DNA from: Lachnospiraceae bacterium
GTDB lineage: Bacteria > Bacillota > Clostridia > Lachnospirales > Lachnospiraceae
Assembly: GCA_004552595.1 (NCBI GenBank)
Contig: SFNX01000006.1
Coordinates: 1-43,431, forward strand
DNA: 43,431 nucleotides
Direction: 5' to 3'
Positions 1 to 9,411 of this stretch are shown here, piece by piece (within the stretch, counting starts at the first letter, position 1; each line of letters opens with the position of its first letter). The position numbers were made by a program, and so were the translations under genes. The notes beneath the pieces were generated by a model, which worked only from the letters and a program-made list of their open reading frames with translations, made no database searches and was not told where the DNA came from.

Positions 1-1856
1 ATTGCATAAATTGTATCAATACCGTTCATCTCCGGCATCATGTAGTCAAGAAATACGATGTCAACATGCATCTTTTCTATTGTACTGATGCATTCTGCTC
101 CCGAAATCGCGGTAACTATAGTAGCATCATATTTCTTAAGAAGCCCGCTCGCAACTTCTAAATTTGTGAAGTTATCATCAACAACAAGTATTGTTGTATT
201 CGGGCAGGTAAATCCACCGTTTTTAATTATTTCTCTTGAGAAACCGTTATTCTCATTATTGTATGCATTAACAACATTTATTAAATGCGCCGGCCTTGTA
301 AGAACATAACAACTTCTGTTAATATGAACACTTTGCGAAATATCAGATATTACTACTATTCTCCGGTCGTGTATCTTTCTCTCTATAAAGCGCTGATTTT
401 CCATATATCTTTCAGTAGAAATAAATAAATGATGAAAGTCAAAAGTCATTATGCTGTTTTCAAATTCCATACGATCATTAACGATTATTGAAGTAATATT
501 TAATGAGTTTAGGATTTTTGCCAATGCTTCCGCATGTTCTTCGGCAATATTTTCGCGTTCAATACACTTCTGGTGTATATTGAAATAAAATGTTGAACCG
601 ACATGATATTCACTCTGAACAGAAATAGAACCACCCATCTTTTCAACTATATCTTTACAAAGACTAAGCCCAAGTCCGGTTCCTTCGATATTTCTCTTTT
701 CGCTGTCCTCTTCGTCTCTCTTATAGTCATTAAAGATTTTATTTAACGCTTCTTCTTTGATTCCGATACCTGTATCTTCAACGCTTACGCGTAAATCAAT
801 TGTATCAGAATCAATGTTTTCACTTAATACACGCAAAATGATTTTTCCTTCTTTTGTGTATTTAACCGCATTATTTAAAATGTTAATAAAAAGCGTACGA
901 ATTCTGTTCTGGTCACCATATAAGTATTTCGGCAGCTTGTCATCAAGCTCGACATAAAATCCGACACCACTCTCCATTAATCTGACCGACATCATGTTAA
1001 TTATATCTGTTAATATATCTGAGAAATTATATTTCTTCTCCATTATCGAGACGTCTTCATTATCGGTATTTGACAAAGTCATAAGCTCGTCAGTAATGGA
1101 AAGAAGTGCATTACATGAATTAAGAATGTTAAGAACGTTATCTTTAACCTGTGCATCAAGATTCTCGTTTAGCAATAAATTTACAGTTCCGACAATTGCA
1201 TTAAGAGGCGTTCTTATTTCATGCGAAGTATTTGCAAAGAATATGTCTTTGGAATTATATGCGTCTATAACCTCAAGCTTCGTATCCTGCATTATTTTGT
1301 ATTTTTTTTCATACTGCTTATCTTTCAAAGACACAGAAAGTGCTGCCATCACTCCGACTATAGCAATTGCAACACTGATTGCAAAATAATCGATTAATGT
1401 GAGCGGAGCTTCAGTAAAGTCAGGAAGTAATTTTCCTATTAAATTTATTACAAGTACAAGATAAAAGCATTGAATAACAGATAGCATTACTCCTGTTCTG
1501 CCATCTATTAAAAGAACTGTATATAAAATGCCTAAAATAAAATAAATCGGAATACAGCAAATCAGTTTACCAAATCCATAATAGCATAACGGCAGATACA
1601 AAAAGTTAGAAATTAAGGAAACAAGAACTATACATTTCCTCGTCTCTTTAGTACGATTAGCGTCAATAAATGAAATGAAAATGATAAAAATCATTAGAAT
1701 GGTAATGTATAGATAAAGAGGATCATTAATGCAGGTATAGATAATCCCGCACAAAAAAAACAGACCGAAAAAATAAATCGACTGTACAATATTAAATACT
1801 TTTAATTCATATGAATCATTATTATTATTTGATAAATTCAAAAGAAACTTAGGCAT
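1..1856 (-). CDS. Hybrid sensor histidine kinase with C-terminal receiver (3' end outside window)
   Basis: I translated this frame directly; it is open from the ATG at 1856 to the window edge (about 618 codons visible). The N-terminal part has several hydrophobic helices (roughly residues 25-175) with no clear extracellular domain. It is followed by a HisKA domain with the H-box HEIRTPLNAI (phospho-acceptor His about 212), then an HATPase domain with DTGIGI and GTGLGLSL motifs. A degenerate receiver-like stretch comes next, then a true receiver with paired acidic residues (VVDDN) and phospho-acceptor Asp about 604 (FLDYMMPEMNG). The start ATG overlaps the stop of the upstream HD-GYP regulator by 8 bases (ATGCCTAA), which suggests translational coupling and a shared pathway. 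The receiver C-terminus lies outside the window, and the input signal is unknown. Confidence 0.85.
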   Translation of the reverse strand, partial: MPKFLLNLSNNNNDSYELKVFNIVQSIYFFGLFFLCGIIYTCINDPLYLYITILMIFIIFISFIDANRTKETRKCIVLVSLISNFLYLPLCYYGFGKLICCIPIYFILGILYTVLLIDGRTGVMLSVIQCFYLVLVINLIGKLLPDFTEAPLTLIDYFAISVAIAIVGVMAALSVSLKDKQYEKKYKIMQDTKLEVIDAYNSKDIFFANTSHEIRTPLNAIVGTVNLLLNENLDAQVKDNVLNILNSCNALLSITDELMTLSNTDNEDVSIMEKKYNFSDILTDIINMMSVRLMESGVGFYVELDDKLPKYLYGDQNRIRTLFINILNNAVKYTKEGKIILRVLSENIDSDTIDLRVSVEDTGIGIKEEALNKIFNDYKRDEEDSEKRNIEGTGLGLSLCKDIVEKMGGSISVQSEYHVGSTFYFNIHQKCIERENIAEEHAEALAKILNSLNITSIIVNDRMEFENSIMTFDFHHLFISTERYMENQRFIERKIHDRRIVVISDISQSVHINRSCYVLTRPAHLINVVNAYNNENNGFSREIIKNGGFTCPNTTILVVDDNFTNLEVASGLLKKYDATIVTAISGAECISTIEKMHVDIVFLDYMMPEMNGIDTIYA

Positions 1857-2895
1857 CTAATCTGCTTTCAATAGAAATAAATATATCAGCAAGCTCAGGA
1901 TCAAAATGTGTTCCGGCCCAGAATTTTATTCTTGTTATAGCTTCCTTATGCGACATTGGTTCCTGTCCGTCGTTATTTGTTCTAAAATTATCATAGCTGT
2001 TTACAATGCTTAGTATTCGTGCCTCAAATGGAATATTTGTAGACATAAGCTTATCAGGATATCCCTTACCGTCCCATCTCTCATGATGGAATCTGCACAT
2101 ATTGTATGCGTATGTCAGAAATTTATTGGTACTTACTGCATCCGTAACTCGCTTTATTGCATCTGCCCCAAGAATTGTATGAGCATGGTTAAATTCTTTT
2201 TCCTGTAATGTCAAATCTCCCATATCAGCAAGACATCTGTCAGTCATGCAGATTTTACCGATATCATGGATTTTTGAAGCAAATACCATAATCTGCTTAT
2301 CTGCTTCTTCGATCTTAAATTTAGGAATTTTACTGAGTTCTTCAATAAATACAGACATATATTTTTCAACACGTCTTGAATGACCTTCGATAATATTTGA
2401 TCTGTGTCCGATTAATGATGCAAACATCTCAACAATAGCATATTCAAGTTCTATAACATTGTGAGTTCTGCTGTTAAGTGCATCTGCTAACGCTTTATTG
2501 TCGGCTGCCATTTTACGCTCTTTTTCAAGGATTCCAATATGAATATCAACTCTTTTTCGAAGAAGCATTGTAGTATATGGCTTGGTAATATAGTCAATTG
2601 CACCAAGCGAATAGCCTTCAATTTCAGTTGCATCATCATCCTGCGCTGTCAGGAAAATAACAGGCATACCTTCAAGCTTTTTAAGATTTTTGACTTCACT
2701 AATTACATAAAAGCCGTTTATGTCAGGCATATCTACATCAAGCAACAGCATATCAGGCGGTTCAGGCATTTCCTTTAAAAATTCAAGTGCCATAACACCT
2801 GATGACATAGGAATAACATCATAGTTATCTTCTAATGCTTTTTTTGCCATGATAAGATTTGTTTTATTGTCATCAACAATCATTATTTTGTACAT
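1849..2895 (-). CDS. Response regulator with HD-GYP phosphodiesterase domain
   Basis: A receiver domain (residues 1-125) has phospho-acceptor Asp53 (LLLDVDMP) and conserved Asp8/Asp9. It is joined to an HD-GYP domain with the motifs HDIGK and HHERWDGKGYP, which match the consensus of cyclic di-GMP phosphodiesterases. The likely role is phosphorylation-controlled hydrolysis of c-di-GMP in the cytoplasm, but activity is inferred. I chose the ATG at 2895 because GAGGTG sits just upstream. A TTG at 2907 in the same frame lies inside that ribosome binding site. The gene follows the VWA gene by 19 bp and overlaps the hybrid kinase by 8 bp. That kinase is the obvious candidate for phosphorylating it. 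Confidence 0.9.
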   Translation of the reverse strand: MYKIMIVDDNKTNLIMAKKALEDNYDVIPMSSGVMALEFLKEMPEPPDMLLLDVDMPDINGFYVISEVKNLKKLEGMPVIFLTAQDDDATEIEGYSLGAIDYITKPYTTMLLRKRVDIHIGILEKERKMAADNKALADALNSRTHNVIELEYAIVEMFASLIGHRSNIIEGHSRRVEKYMSVFIEELSKIPKFKIEEADKQIMVFASKIHDIGKICMTDRCLADMGDLTLQEKEFNHAHTILGADAIKRVTDAVSTNKFLTYAYNMCRFHHERWDGKGYPDKLMSTNIPFEARILSIVNSYDNFRTNNDGQEPMSHKEAITRIKFWAGTHFDPELADIFISIESRLDA

Positions 2896-2914
2896 AGTAC
2901 ACCTCAATTAATTA

Positions 2915-4126
2915 CTAGTTACCACTTTGCATTAGATATTTCATGCCATCCTTTAATCCGTCAACTGTAAGTTTTTTCATGAAGAAAAGATTCTTAATAA
3001 CTGTCTCTGCTTCTCTCCATGGAGCATGCCCCGGTGCCATTTTAGGATTAAGCCAAATTATACGTTTAAAATGCTTTTTCATAAGGCTAAGCCATTCAAG
3101 ACCTGATAATCCGTCATTTGGACCTCTGTAATTACCCGTTGTTGAATAAAGTTCTTCCGGTGCCATGGCTGCATCTCCGACTATAATAACTTTATAGTTG
3201 CTGTCAAGATTTTTAAACATCCACTCTGTTTCAATCCAGTCACCATTTTCACACTCAGGTGTATTGTAAACATGTGAATAAATACAATTATGGAAATAGT
3301 ATGTCTTTACGTCTTTAAAGTGGTTTGACTTATTAACAGACTGAAAAAGTTCATTTAAAAGTGAACTGTACGGAATCATAGTTCCGCCCGAATCCATAAG
3401 CAGAAGAAGCTTTACCGTATTTTTTCTCGGTCTTTGCATTTCAATACTTAAATAACCGCCGTTATTACAAGTCTTATTGATAGTACCGTCTATATCAAGC
3501 TCAGTCTTAGGTATATCAAGTCTTGAAGAAAACTGGCGAAGTTTTTTAAGTGCGACCTGAAACTGTCTGTTATCAAGTACCCTGTCATTTCTGAAGTCCT
3601 TGAACTTTCTCTCACCAATTACCTGGAAAGCCGACTGATAGCCTGTATATCCGCCTACTCTTACACCGCCCATATGTCCGCCGATATTTCCAAAGGATGA
3701 ATTTCCGGTCGTTCCTATCCACTTAGTTCCTCCGCGGTGTTCAGAATCCTGCTCCTGCTTCGTCTTTCTGAATTTGTCAAGCACATCTTCCTTATCAAGG
3801 TGGTTTGCTTCCCCATCAATCTGCTGTCTTGCAAATTCCTGTTCTTTGGACATTTCAGATAATTCGGGATTATCAAGCCATTTCTTCATAGTCTCTGAAA
3901 TGTCATCAAAATCACCTTTAATACCTTTGAAGTACTCTTCAAAGATCATGTCGTATTTATCAAAATCATGTTCAGTTTTAACAAGTATCATTCGGGAAAC
4001 ATAATAAAATTCCGTTAGTGACGAATGTACAAGTCCTTTATCCAATGCTTCAATTAAAGAAAGCCATTCTGATAAAGAAACATCAAGTCCTTTTTCCCTG
4101 CAGAAATAGAAATAATCTGTAAACAT
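2915..4126 (-). CDS. VWA-domain protein, CoxE-like, partner of MoxR ATPase
   Basis: This is a 403-residue protein without signal peptide or membrane helix. The C-terminal half is a von Willebrand factor A-like domain with the metal-site variant MDSGGTM (about residue 243), as seen in CoxE/YehP-type VWA proteins. The N-terminal half is helical and charged, with a Gly-rich stretch in the middle (about 150-165). It starts 5 bp after the MoxR-type ATPase stop with no good ribosome binding site, so coupled translation is likely. MoxR AAA+ proteins and VWA partners are known to act as pairs in protein or metal-centre maturation. The client here is unknown; the immediate neighbours are glycerolipid and signalling genes. 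Confidence 0.8.
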   Translation of the reverse strand: MFTDYFYFCREKGLDVSLSEWLSLIEALDKGLVHSSLTEFYYVSRMILVKTEHDFDKYDMIFEEYFKGIKGDFDDISETMKKWLDNPELSEMSKEQEFARQQIDGEANHLDKEDVLDKFRKTKQEQDSEHRGGTKWIGTTGNSSFGNIGGHMGGVRVGGYTGYQSAFQVIGERKFKDFRNDRVLDNRQFQVALKKLRQFSSRLDIPKTELDIDGTINKTCNNGGYLSIEMQRPRKNTVKLLLLMDSGGTMIPYSSLLNELFQSVNKSNHFKDVKTYYFHNCIYSHVYNTPECENGDWIETEWMFKNLDSNYKVIIVGDAAMAPEELYSTTGNYRGPNDGLSGLEWLSLMKKHFKRIIWLNPKMAPGHAPWREAETVIKNLFFMKKLTVDGLKDGMKYLMQSGN

Positions 4127-4131
4127 ATATA

Positions 4132-4965
4132 TTAATTTGCAAACTGGTTCTTGTTTTTCTTAACTGTTTCTAAATCTTCGTCTTTTTTTATTACTGTACC
4201 GATAAACGGTAATTCACTCTTTATCCTCTCGTATGAAATGCCTCCAAGCATAAGAGCGTTAATCCAGTCGATAAGTTCAGAGGTTGATGGTTTCTTTTTA
4301 ACTTCACGCATACCTCTGATTTCGTAAAATACATCCATTGCATTTTGCAAAATGTTCTCATCTACATGATCAAAATGTGTTCTAACGATTTCTTCCATAA
4401 GCTCCCTTTCAGGGAATTCAATATAATGGAAAATACATCTTCTTAAAAATGCATCAGGAAGCTCCTTCTCTGCATTTGATGTAATAATAACTATCGGTCT
4501 TACTTTAGCTTTGATTGTTTCTTTAGTTTCGTAAATGTAAAACTCCATCTGGTCAAGTTCCCATAAAAGGTCATTCGGGAATTCAAGGTCTGCCTTATCA
4601 ATTTCATCAATAAGTAATACAACCTGCTCTTCACTTACAAATGCTTCTCCAAGCTTTCCAAGCTTAATATAGTGAGCAATATCATCAACGCCTTCTTCTC
4701 CGAACTGTCCGTCATATAGACGCTGAATTGTATCATACATGTAAAGTCCGTCCTGGGCCTTGGTTGTAGATTTAATGTTCCATGTAATAAGATTCATACC
4801 CATTGAAGTTGCGACTGCCTTTGCAAGCATTGTCTTTCCTGTACCGGGCTCACCCTTAATAAGAAGCGGCTTCTTGAGTGCTCTTGCAACATTAACGGCA
4901 CTCATTAGCTCTTCTGATGCAATATATGTGTCTGTACTTTTAAATCCGTTTTCGTTAATTCCCAT
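4132..4965 (-). CDS. MoxR-family AAA+ ATPase
   Basis: This 277-residue AAA+ ATPase of the MoxR group has Walker A GEPGTGKTMLAKA near residue 38, Walker B VVLLIDEIDKAD near residue 120, and a sensor-type motif IVITSNAEKELPDAFLRRC. Such ATPases are chaperone-like and typically work with a VWA-domain protein; one is encoded immediately downstream. Start ATG at 4965 is supported by GGAGG 5 bp upstream. It lies 12 bp after gpsA, where many endospore-forming Clostridia carry spoIVA instead. The function of the pair in this organism cannot be read from sequence. Confidence 0.88.
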   Translation of the reverse strand: MGINENGFKSTDTYIASEELMSAVNVARALKKPLLIKGEPGTGKTMLAKAVATSMGMNLITWNIKSTTKAQDGLYMYDTIQRLYDGQFGEEGVDDIAHYIKLGKLGEAFVSEEQVVLLIDEIDKADLEFPNDLLWELDQMEFYIYETKETIKAKVRPIVIITSNAEKELPDAFLRRCIFHYIEFPERELMEEIVRTHFDHVDENILQNAMDVFYEIRGMREVKKKPSTSELIDWINALMLGGISYERIKSELPFIGTVIKKDEDLETVKKNKNQFAN

Positions 4966-4977
4966 TGTTCCTCCAAA

Positions 4978-5988
4978 CTAGTTCCATTCAAGAGTTGTAG
5001 CTTCTGCCTTTTTATCTCTTCCCATAAGATCCTTAAGTGCCTCTGATGCTTTTTTATCTTCAAATAATATTAAATTTACCTGCTCAATAATTGGCACTTC
5101 TACATTATATTTTTTAGCAAGCTTCATTGCGGCCTTTGCAGAATAAACACCCTCAACAACCATCTTAACTTCGTCCATTGCTTCCTGCATTGTCTTTCCC
5201 TGACCGATAAGAATTCCTGCTCGTCTGTTTCTTGAATGCATACTTGCACAAGTAACAATTAAGTCTCCTATACCTGTGAGTCCTGTGAAGCTTTCAATCT
5301 TGCCTCCCATTGCAAGACCAAGACGTGTAATTTCATGAATACCTCTTGTAATGAGCGCTGCTTTAGTATTGTCACCATATCCAAGTCCGTCAGCTATTCC
5401 CGCTGCAAGAGCTACCACGTTTTTTAGTGCACCGCCAAGTTCAATGCCAAGAACATCAGGCGAAGTATATACTCTGAAATATTCATTCATGAAAAGATTC
5501 TGAATATATTCCGCGCTCTCTTTGTTATCGGCACCTACAACACATGTTGTAGGAATTCCCCTTGAAACCTCTTCAGCATGTGACGGACCTGAAAGCACCG
5601 CTGTTTTAGCCTGAGGAATTTCTTCTTTGATGATTTCAGTTAATGTATCAAGTGTATCTTCCTCTATACCTTTTGCAACATTGACAATTATTTTATCCTT
5701 TTCAATATATGGTGCAAATAAATGTGAAGTAGACCTTGTATAAGGTGATGGAACAGCCATAACAAAAAGGTCTTTATCTTTTGATGCGGTTAATATATCA
5801 TCCGTAAAGACAATGCTATCATCAAGTATTACTCCCGGAAGCTTATCCTTATGCTCATGACATTCCTTAAGCATCTCAATTTCAGACTTAACAATTGACC
5901 AAATAGTAACATTATGACCGTTTTTACTTAATACGGTAGCAAGAGCAATGCCCCAGCTTCCGGCTCCTATTATAGTAATGTCTGCCAT
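4978..5988 (-). CDS. gpsA: NAD(P)+-dependent glycerol-3-phosphate dehydrogenase
   Basis: GpsA reduces dihydroxyacetone phosphate to sn-glycerol 3-phosphate, the backbone for phospholipids. The 336-residue length is normal. The Rossmann motif GAGSWGIALA is at the N-terminus. The catalytic-domain segment ELGGALKNVVALAAGIADGL and the RNRRAGILIGQG segment are both typical of the family. Start is supported by AGGAGA 6 bp upstream. Its ATG overlaps the plsY stop by one base (TAATG), so synthesis and acylation of glycerol 3-phosphate are translationally linked. Confidence 0.97.
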   Translation of the reverse strand: MADITIIGAGSWGIALATVLSKNGHNVTIWSIVKSEIEMLKECHEHKDKLPGVILDDSIVFTDDILTASKDKDLFVMAVPSPYTRSTSHLFAPYIEKDKIIVNVAKGIEEDTLDTLTEIIKEEIPQAKTAVLSGPSHAEEVSRGIPTTCVVGADNKESAEYIQNLFMNEYFRVYTSPDVLGIELGGALKNVVALAAGIADGLGYGDNTKAALITRGIHEITRLGLAMGGKIESFTGLTGIGDLIVTCASMHSRNRRAGILIGQGKTMQEAMDEVKMVVEGVYSAKAAMKLAKKYNVEVPIIEQVNLILFEDKKASEALKDLMGRDKKAEATTLEWN

Positions 5989-6641
5989 TATATCTCTCCT
6001 AACTCGCCTTTTTTCTTAATGTATGTCTTTCGTTCAGTGCCTGATAAAAGGCGCTTGATATTATCCTTATGTCTTACATAGGCCATGACAGTCATAATTA
6101 ATACAATAATATAAACTTCATATCTGTCAGTGCCCGTAAGTTGAAGAACACCTGTCTGTCCCGCAATTACAGTAAGTATCATAATTACAGCATAAAGAAC
6201 AAGTGAACAAAGTGACACATAATGTGTAATGAAAAATGTTGAGAAAAATACAACTATTCCGATAAGTGTTGGAATGAGTCCAAATGAAATAACAATTCCT
6301 GCAGTGCATGCTATACCTTTTCCACCCTTAAACTTAAGGTAAAACGGAAAATTATGAGCTAATATTGCCCCAAGTCCTGCATATAATGAAACTAAAATCA
6401 AATTATCAAACGAATCGGCATAAACCATGCGGCATACAAGTATAGCAATAAGACATTTAAATGCATCTCCGATAAGAGTAATTGCTCCTGCCTTTGCCCC
6501 AAGACTTCTTAATGTATTAGTCGTCCCTGCATTTTTAGAGCCTACAGACCTTATATCAATTCCGTTTAGTCTTCCGATAATATATCCGGTCTGAAAAAGA
6601 CCGAATGCATATCCAATCAGAAGACATATTAATCTCCACAT
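5988..6641 (-). CDS. plsY: Glycerol-3-phosphate acyltransferase PlsY
   Basis: This integral membrane enzyme moves an acyl group from acyl-phosphate to glycerol 3-phosphate, the first acylation in phosphatidic acid synthesis. The 217-residue protein has about five to six hydrophobic segments and the conserved loops GSKNAGTTNTLRSLG and HNFPFYLKFKGGKGIA, matching the family signature. The C-terminal tail is charged and cytoplasmic. AGGAGA precedes the start. The gene sits between der and gpsA, a conserved clostridial order, and overlaps gpsA by one base. Confidence 0.97.
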   Translation of the reverse strand: MWRLICLLIGYAFGLFQTGYIIGRLNGIDIRSVGSKNAGTTNTLRSLGAKAGAITLIGDAFKCLIAILVCRMVYADSFDNLILVSLYAGLGAILAHNFPFYLKFKGGKGIACTAGIVISFGLIPTLIGIVVFFSTFFITHYVSLCSLVLYAVIMILTVIAGQTGVLQLTGTDRYEVYIIVLIMTVMAYVRHKDNIKRLLSGTERKTYIKKKGELGEI

Positions 6642-6662
6642 TATATGTATTCTCCTTAAATA

Positions 6663-7985
6663 TTATTTTTCGTTTCTCTCACGAATGATAAATCGTAAAG
6701 GCGTTCCTCTAAATTCAAATGCCTCTCTTATTCTGTTCTCGATATATCTTGTATATGAAAAATGCATGAGTTCTTTGTCATTAACAAATATTACAAATGT
6801 CGGCGGTTTAACAGCTACCTGGGTAATGTAATAAAGCTTTAATCTCTTTCCTTTATCAGAAGGCGGTTCCTGCATAGCAACAGCATCTGTCATAATTTCA
6901 TTAAGAACGCCTGTTGCAATTCTCATTGCATGATTTTCAACAACAAGATCAATTAAATCAAAGAGCTTATTCATCCTCTGACCTGTCAATGCAGAAATAA
7001 ATGTGATTTCCGCATAAGGCATGTATGATAAAATATTTCTGATTTTCTTTTCATATTCATTAACAGTCTTATCGTTTTTCTCAATTGCGTCCCATTTATT
7101 GACCGCAATAATAACGGCTTTTCCCGAATCATGTGCTATTCCGGCAATCTTAGCTTCCTGCTCTGTAACTCCTTCAACTGCATCAATTACAAGCACACAA
7201 ACATCCGCTCTTTCAACTGCAGATACCGTCCTTAACACCATAAAATGCTCAAGCTCTTCTTTGACATTTTTCTTACGGCGAAGTCCTGCGGTATCTATAA
7301 ATACATATTCCTTGCCGTTTCTTTTAACAGGAGTATCAATAGCATCTCTTGTAGTACCGGCTATATCTGAAACGATAACTCTGTTTTCGCCAAGAAGTCT
7401 GTTAATGATAGATGACTTACCTACATTTGGTTTTCCGATAATGGCAACTCTTGGACGTAAATCTTCCTCATCATTCTTTTTAGTTTCGTCAAAGTGGGAA
7501 ACGACAACGTCAAGCATATCTCCAAGCCCTTGCATATTGGCTGCAGAAATTCCATATGGCTCACCTATTCCCAAATTATAAAACTCATAAATATCGTTGC
7601 CGTATTTTCTAATATCATCAACTTTATTGACACACAAAACTACAGGCTTCTTAGATCTTCTTAGCATATCTGCTACTTTAGAATCAGAATCCTGTAATCC
7701 CTGCTTAACGTCTACCATGAAAATTATGACATCCGCTGTATCTATGGCAATTTGTGCCTGCTCTCTCATCTGAGACAAAATAATATCTTTACTCTCAGGC
7801 TCAATGCCTCCGGTATCTATGAGTGTAAAGTCGTGATCAAGCCAGCTTACATCGGCATAAATTCTGTCTCTTGTAATGCCCGGGGTATCCTTAACGATAC
7901 TTATTCGTTGCCCCGCAAGAGCATTAAACAAAGTCGATTTACCTACATTAGGTCTACCGACAACTGCAACTATAGGCTTAGACAT
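6663..7985 (-). CDS. der: Ribosome biogenesis GTPase Der (EngA)
   Basis: Der is a double-GTPase needed for 50S subunit maturation. Both G domains are visible. G1 motifs GRPNVGKST (about residue 9) and GKPNVGKSS (about 185) are each followed by a DTPG/DTAG G3 motif and an NKVD/NKWD G4 motif. A C-terminal KH-like domain ends in RFIIRERNEK. The 440-residue length is typical. The ATG overlaps the DUF512 gene stop by 8 bases (ATGTCTAA). It lies 21 bp before plsY. Confidence 0.98.
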   Translation of the reverse strand: MSKPIVAVVGRPNVGKSTLFNALAGQRISIVKDTPGITRDRIYADVSWLDHDFTLIDTGGIEPESKDIILSQMREQAQIAIDTADVIIFMVDVKQGLQDSDSKVADMLRRSKKPVVLCVNKVDDIRKYGNDIYEFYNLGIGEPYGISAANMQGLGDMLDVVVSHFDETKKNDEEDLRPRVAIIGKPNVGKSSIINRLLGENRVIVSDIAGTTRDAIDTPVKRNGKEYVFIDTAGLRRKKNVKEELEHFMVLRTVSAVERADVCVLVIDAVEGVTEQEAKIAGIAHDSGKAVIIAVNKWDAIEKNDKTVNEYEKKIRNILSYMPYAEITFISALTGQRMNKLFDLIDLVVENHAMRIATGVLNEIMTDAVAMQEPPSDKGKRLKLYYITQVAVKPPTFVIFVNDKELMHFSYTRYIENRIREAFEFRGTPLRFIIRERNEK

Positions 7986-9411
7986 AAAACCTTTCCCCTA
8001 TTATATTTTCTATAAAATTCCTACCATTTGATTTTACAATAGAGGTACTTATATGTAAAGATTTTTCAATATCCGTAAGCGTTACATCATCCAAAAATAC
8101 GTCAGTTTTTGCCCTTAACATATTTTCCGGAATAAGCAAAGCTTCACCAAGTAATTTGTCATTAAGCTGCTTAATAATATCCTGCCCGGTAATCAGTCCG
8201 CTGACCGTTATTTTTTCCCCAAAGAAATCATTTCTGATTGCATAAACATTAATTGAAAACTGAGGAAATCTGTCTGTGAATTTATCAGCCATTTCCTTTA
8301 TATATTTATAGGCGATTTTTCCTGTAACAACAGAAACACTTCTTCCTTGCTTAAGAATTTTTTCAATATTTGAGATGTTAGAAACACCTGTTACTTCTTC
8401 AATGCTTCTGTCATATCCTTTAATATTAATTTTATTGAAAAAAGACGGCTTATAGGCATTAAGTGCCTCGTTAAGCAAGCTAAGTCCTTCGACAAATTCT
8501 TCAATGAATGAGCGGAGCATGCCTACTCCGTTTTCAATCTGTAAATAACCGTCATACTTATCTTCTTCAGGTAATTCTTCATCTGCTAATATGTACCATT
8601 CATCAGATGCATGAACAAAATGAGTGTTGTGCTCTTTGTAGGCCTTTTCCTGCCATTTATGTATCGTATCAAGTACTGCTTTTGCGTCTTCTTTATTAAA
8701 CGGTTCTAATGGATAAAGTCCTTCTCTGTACTTAGACAGACCTACAGGTACAACGGAAAGACTCTCAAGTACAGGCACATACTTATAAAGGTCAGAAATA
8801 CTCCTTTCAAGCTCTTCCTTATCGTTGACGCCTTTACAAAGCACTATCTGGCCGTTCATTGTTATGCCTGCATTAAATAAAGTATCAGCCTTCTTTAGTG
8901 CATCTCCCGCAAAGCGGTTATTTAACATCATGCATCTTAATGATGGATTCGTAGTCTGAAATGAAATATTAATAGGCTCAAGCCTGTACTTAATAATTCT
9001 ATCAATATCTTTTTCACTTAGGTTTGTAAGCGTTACATAGTTGCCCTGCAAAAAAGAAAGGCGCATATCATCATCTTTAAAATACAATGTTTTACGCATT
9101 CCCTTAGGCATCTGATCAATAAAGCAAAAAATACATTTATTAGTACATGATCTGTATTCATCCATAAGGCCTTCTTCAAACTGAAGTCCAAGTTCTTCGT
9201 CTTCTTCTTTTTTTACGAAGAATTCCTTTTCTTCTCCTGATGAAGTTAAGATGCATATTTTAAGTTCACTATCCTGAGTTAAATATCTGTAATCAAATAC
9301 ATCAATTATTTCATTGTCGTTTATTGACAAAAGAAAATCGCCGGGGATTATACCTAATCCCTCAGCGATAGAACCTTTTGAAATTTGTGAAATTAAGTGT
9401 TTCGTCATCAT
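7978..9411 (-). CDS. DUF512 family protein: PDZ plus radical-SAM-like iron-sulfur protein
   Basis: This 477-residue protein begins with a PDZ-like domain (GSIAEGLGIIPGDFLLSIN, residues 10-60). A radical SAM-like core follows with the cluster motif CTNKCIFCF (C-x3-C-x2-C, near residue 90), then the DUF512 C-terminal region. The family is common next to der in Clostridia, but its reaction is not established. Two adjacent ATG codons (9411 and 9408) could both serve as start. The first overlaps the dut stop as ATGA. Co-translation with der hints at a role tied to translation or growth, but this is only context. Confidence 0.88.
   Translation of the reverse strand: MMTKHLISQISKGSIAEGLGIIPGDFLLSINDNEIIDVFDYRYLTQDSELKICILTSSGEEKEFFVKKEEDEELGLQFEEGLMDEYRSCTNKCIFCFIDQMPKGMRKTLYFKDDDMRLSFLQGNYVTLTNLSEKDIDRIIKYRLEPINISFQTTNPSLRCMMLNNRFAGDALKKADTLFNAGITMNGQIVLCKGVNDKEELERSISDLYKYVPVLESLSVVPVGLSKYREGLYPLEPFNKEDAKAVLDTIHKWQEKAYKEHNTHFVHASDEWYILADEELPEEDKYDGYLQIENGVGMLRSFIEEFVEGLSLLNEALNAYKPSFFNKINIKGYDRSIEEVTGVSNISNIEKILKQGRSVSVVTGKIAYKYIKEMADKFTDRFPQFSINVYAIRNDFFGEKITVSGLITGQDIIKQLNDKLLGEALLIPENMLRAKTDVFLDDVTLTDIEKSLHISTSIVKSNGRNFIENIIGERFYV

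Noticed and set aside
2893..2907. Upstream TTG starts in several genes (for example 2907, 24204, 36771, 42266)
   Set aside because: Most lie in or upstream of a ribosome binding site that serves a downstream ATG, and the ATG gives the family's usual length or a normal signal peptide.
7021..7581. Open frame of 186 codons antisense to der
   Set aside because: It is a mirror of the GTPase coding sequence with no independent signals.
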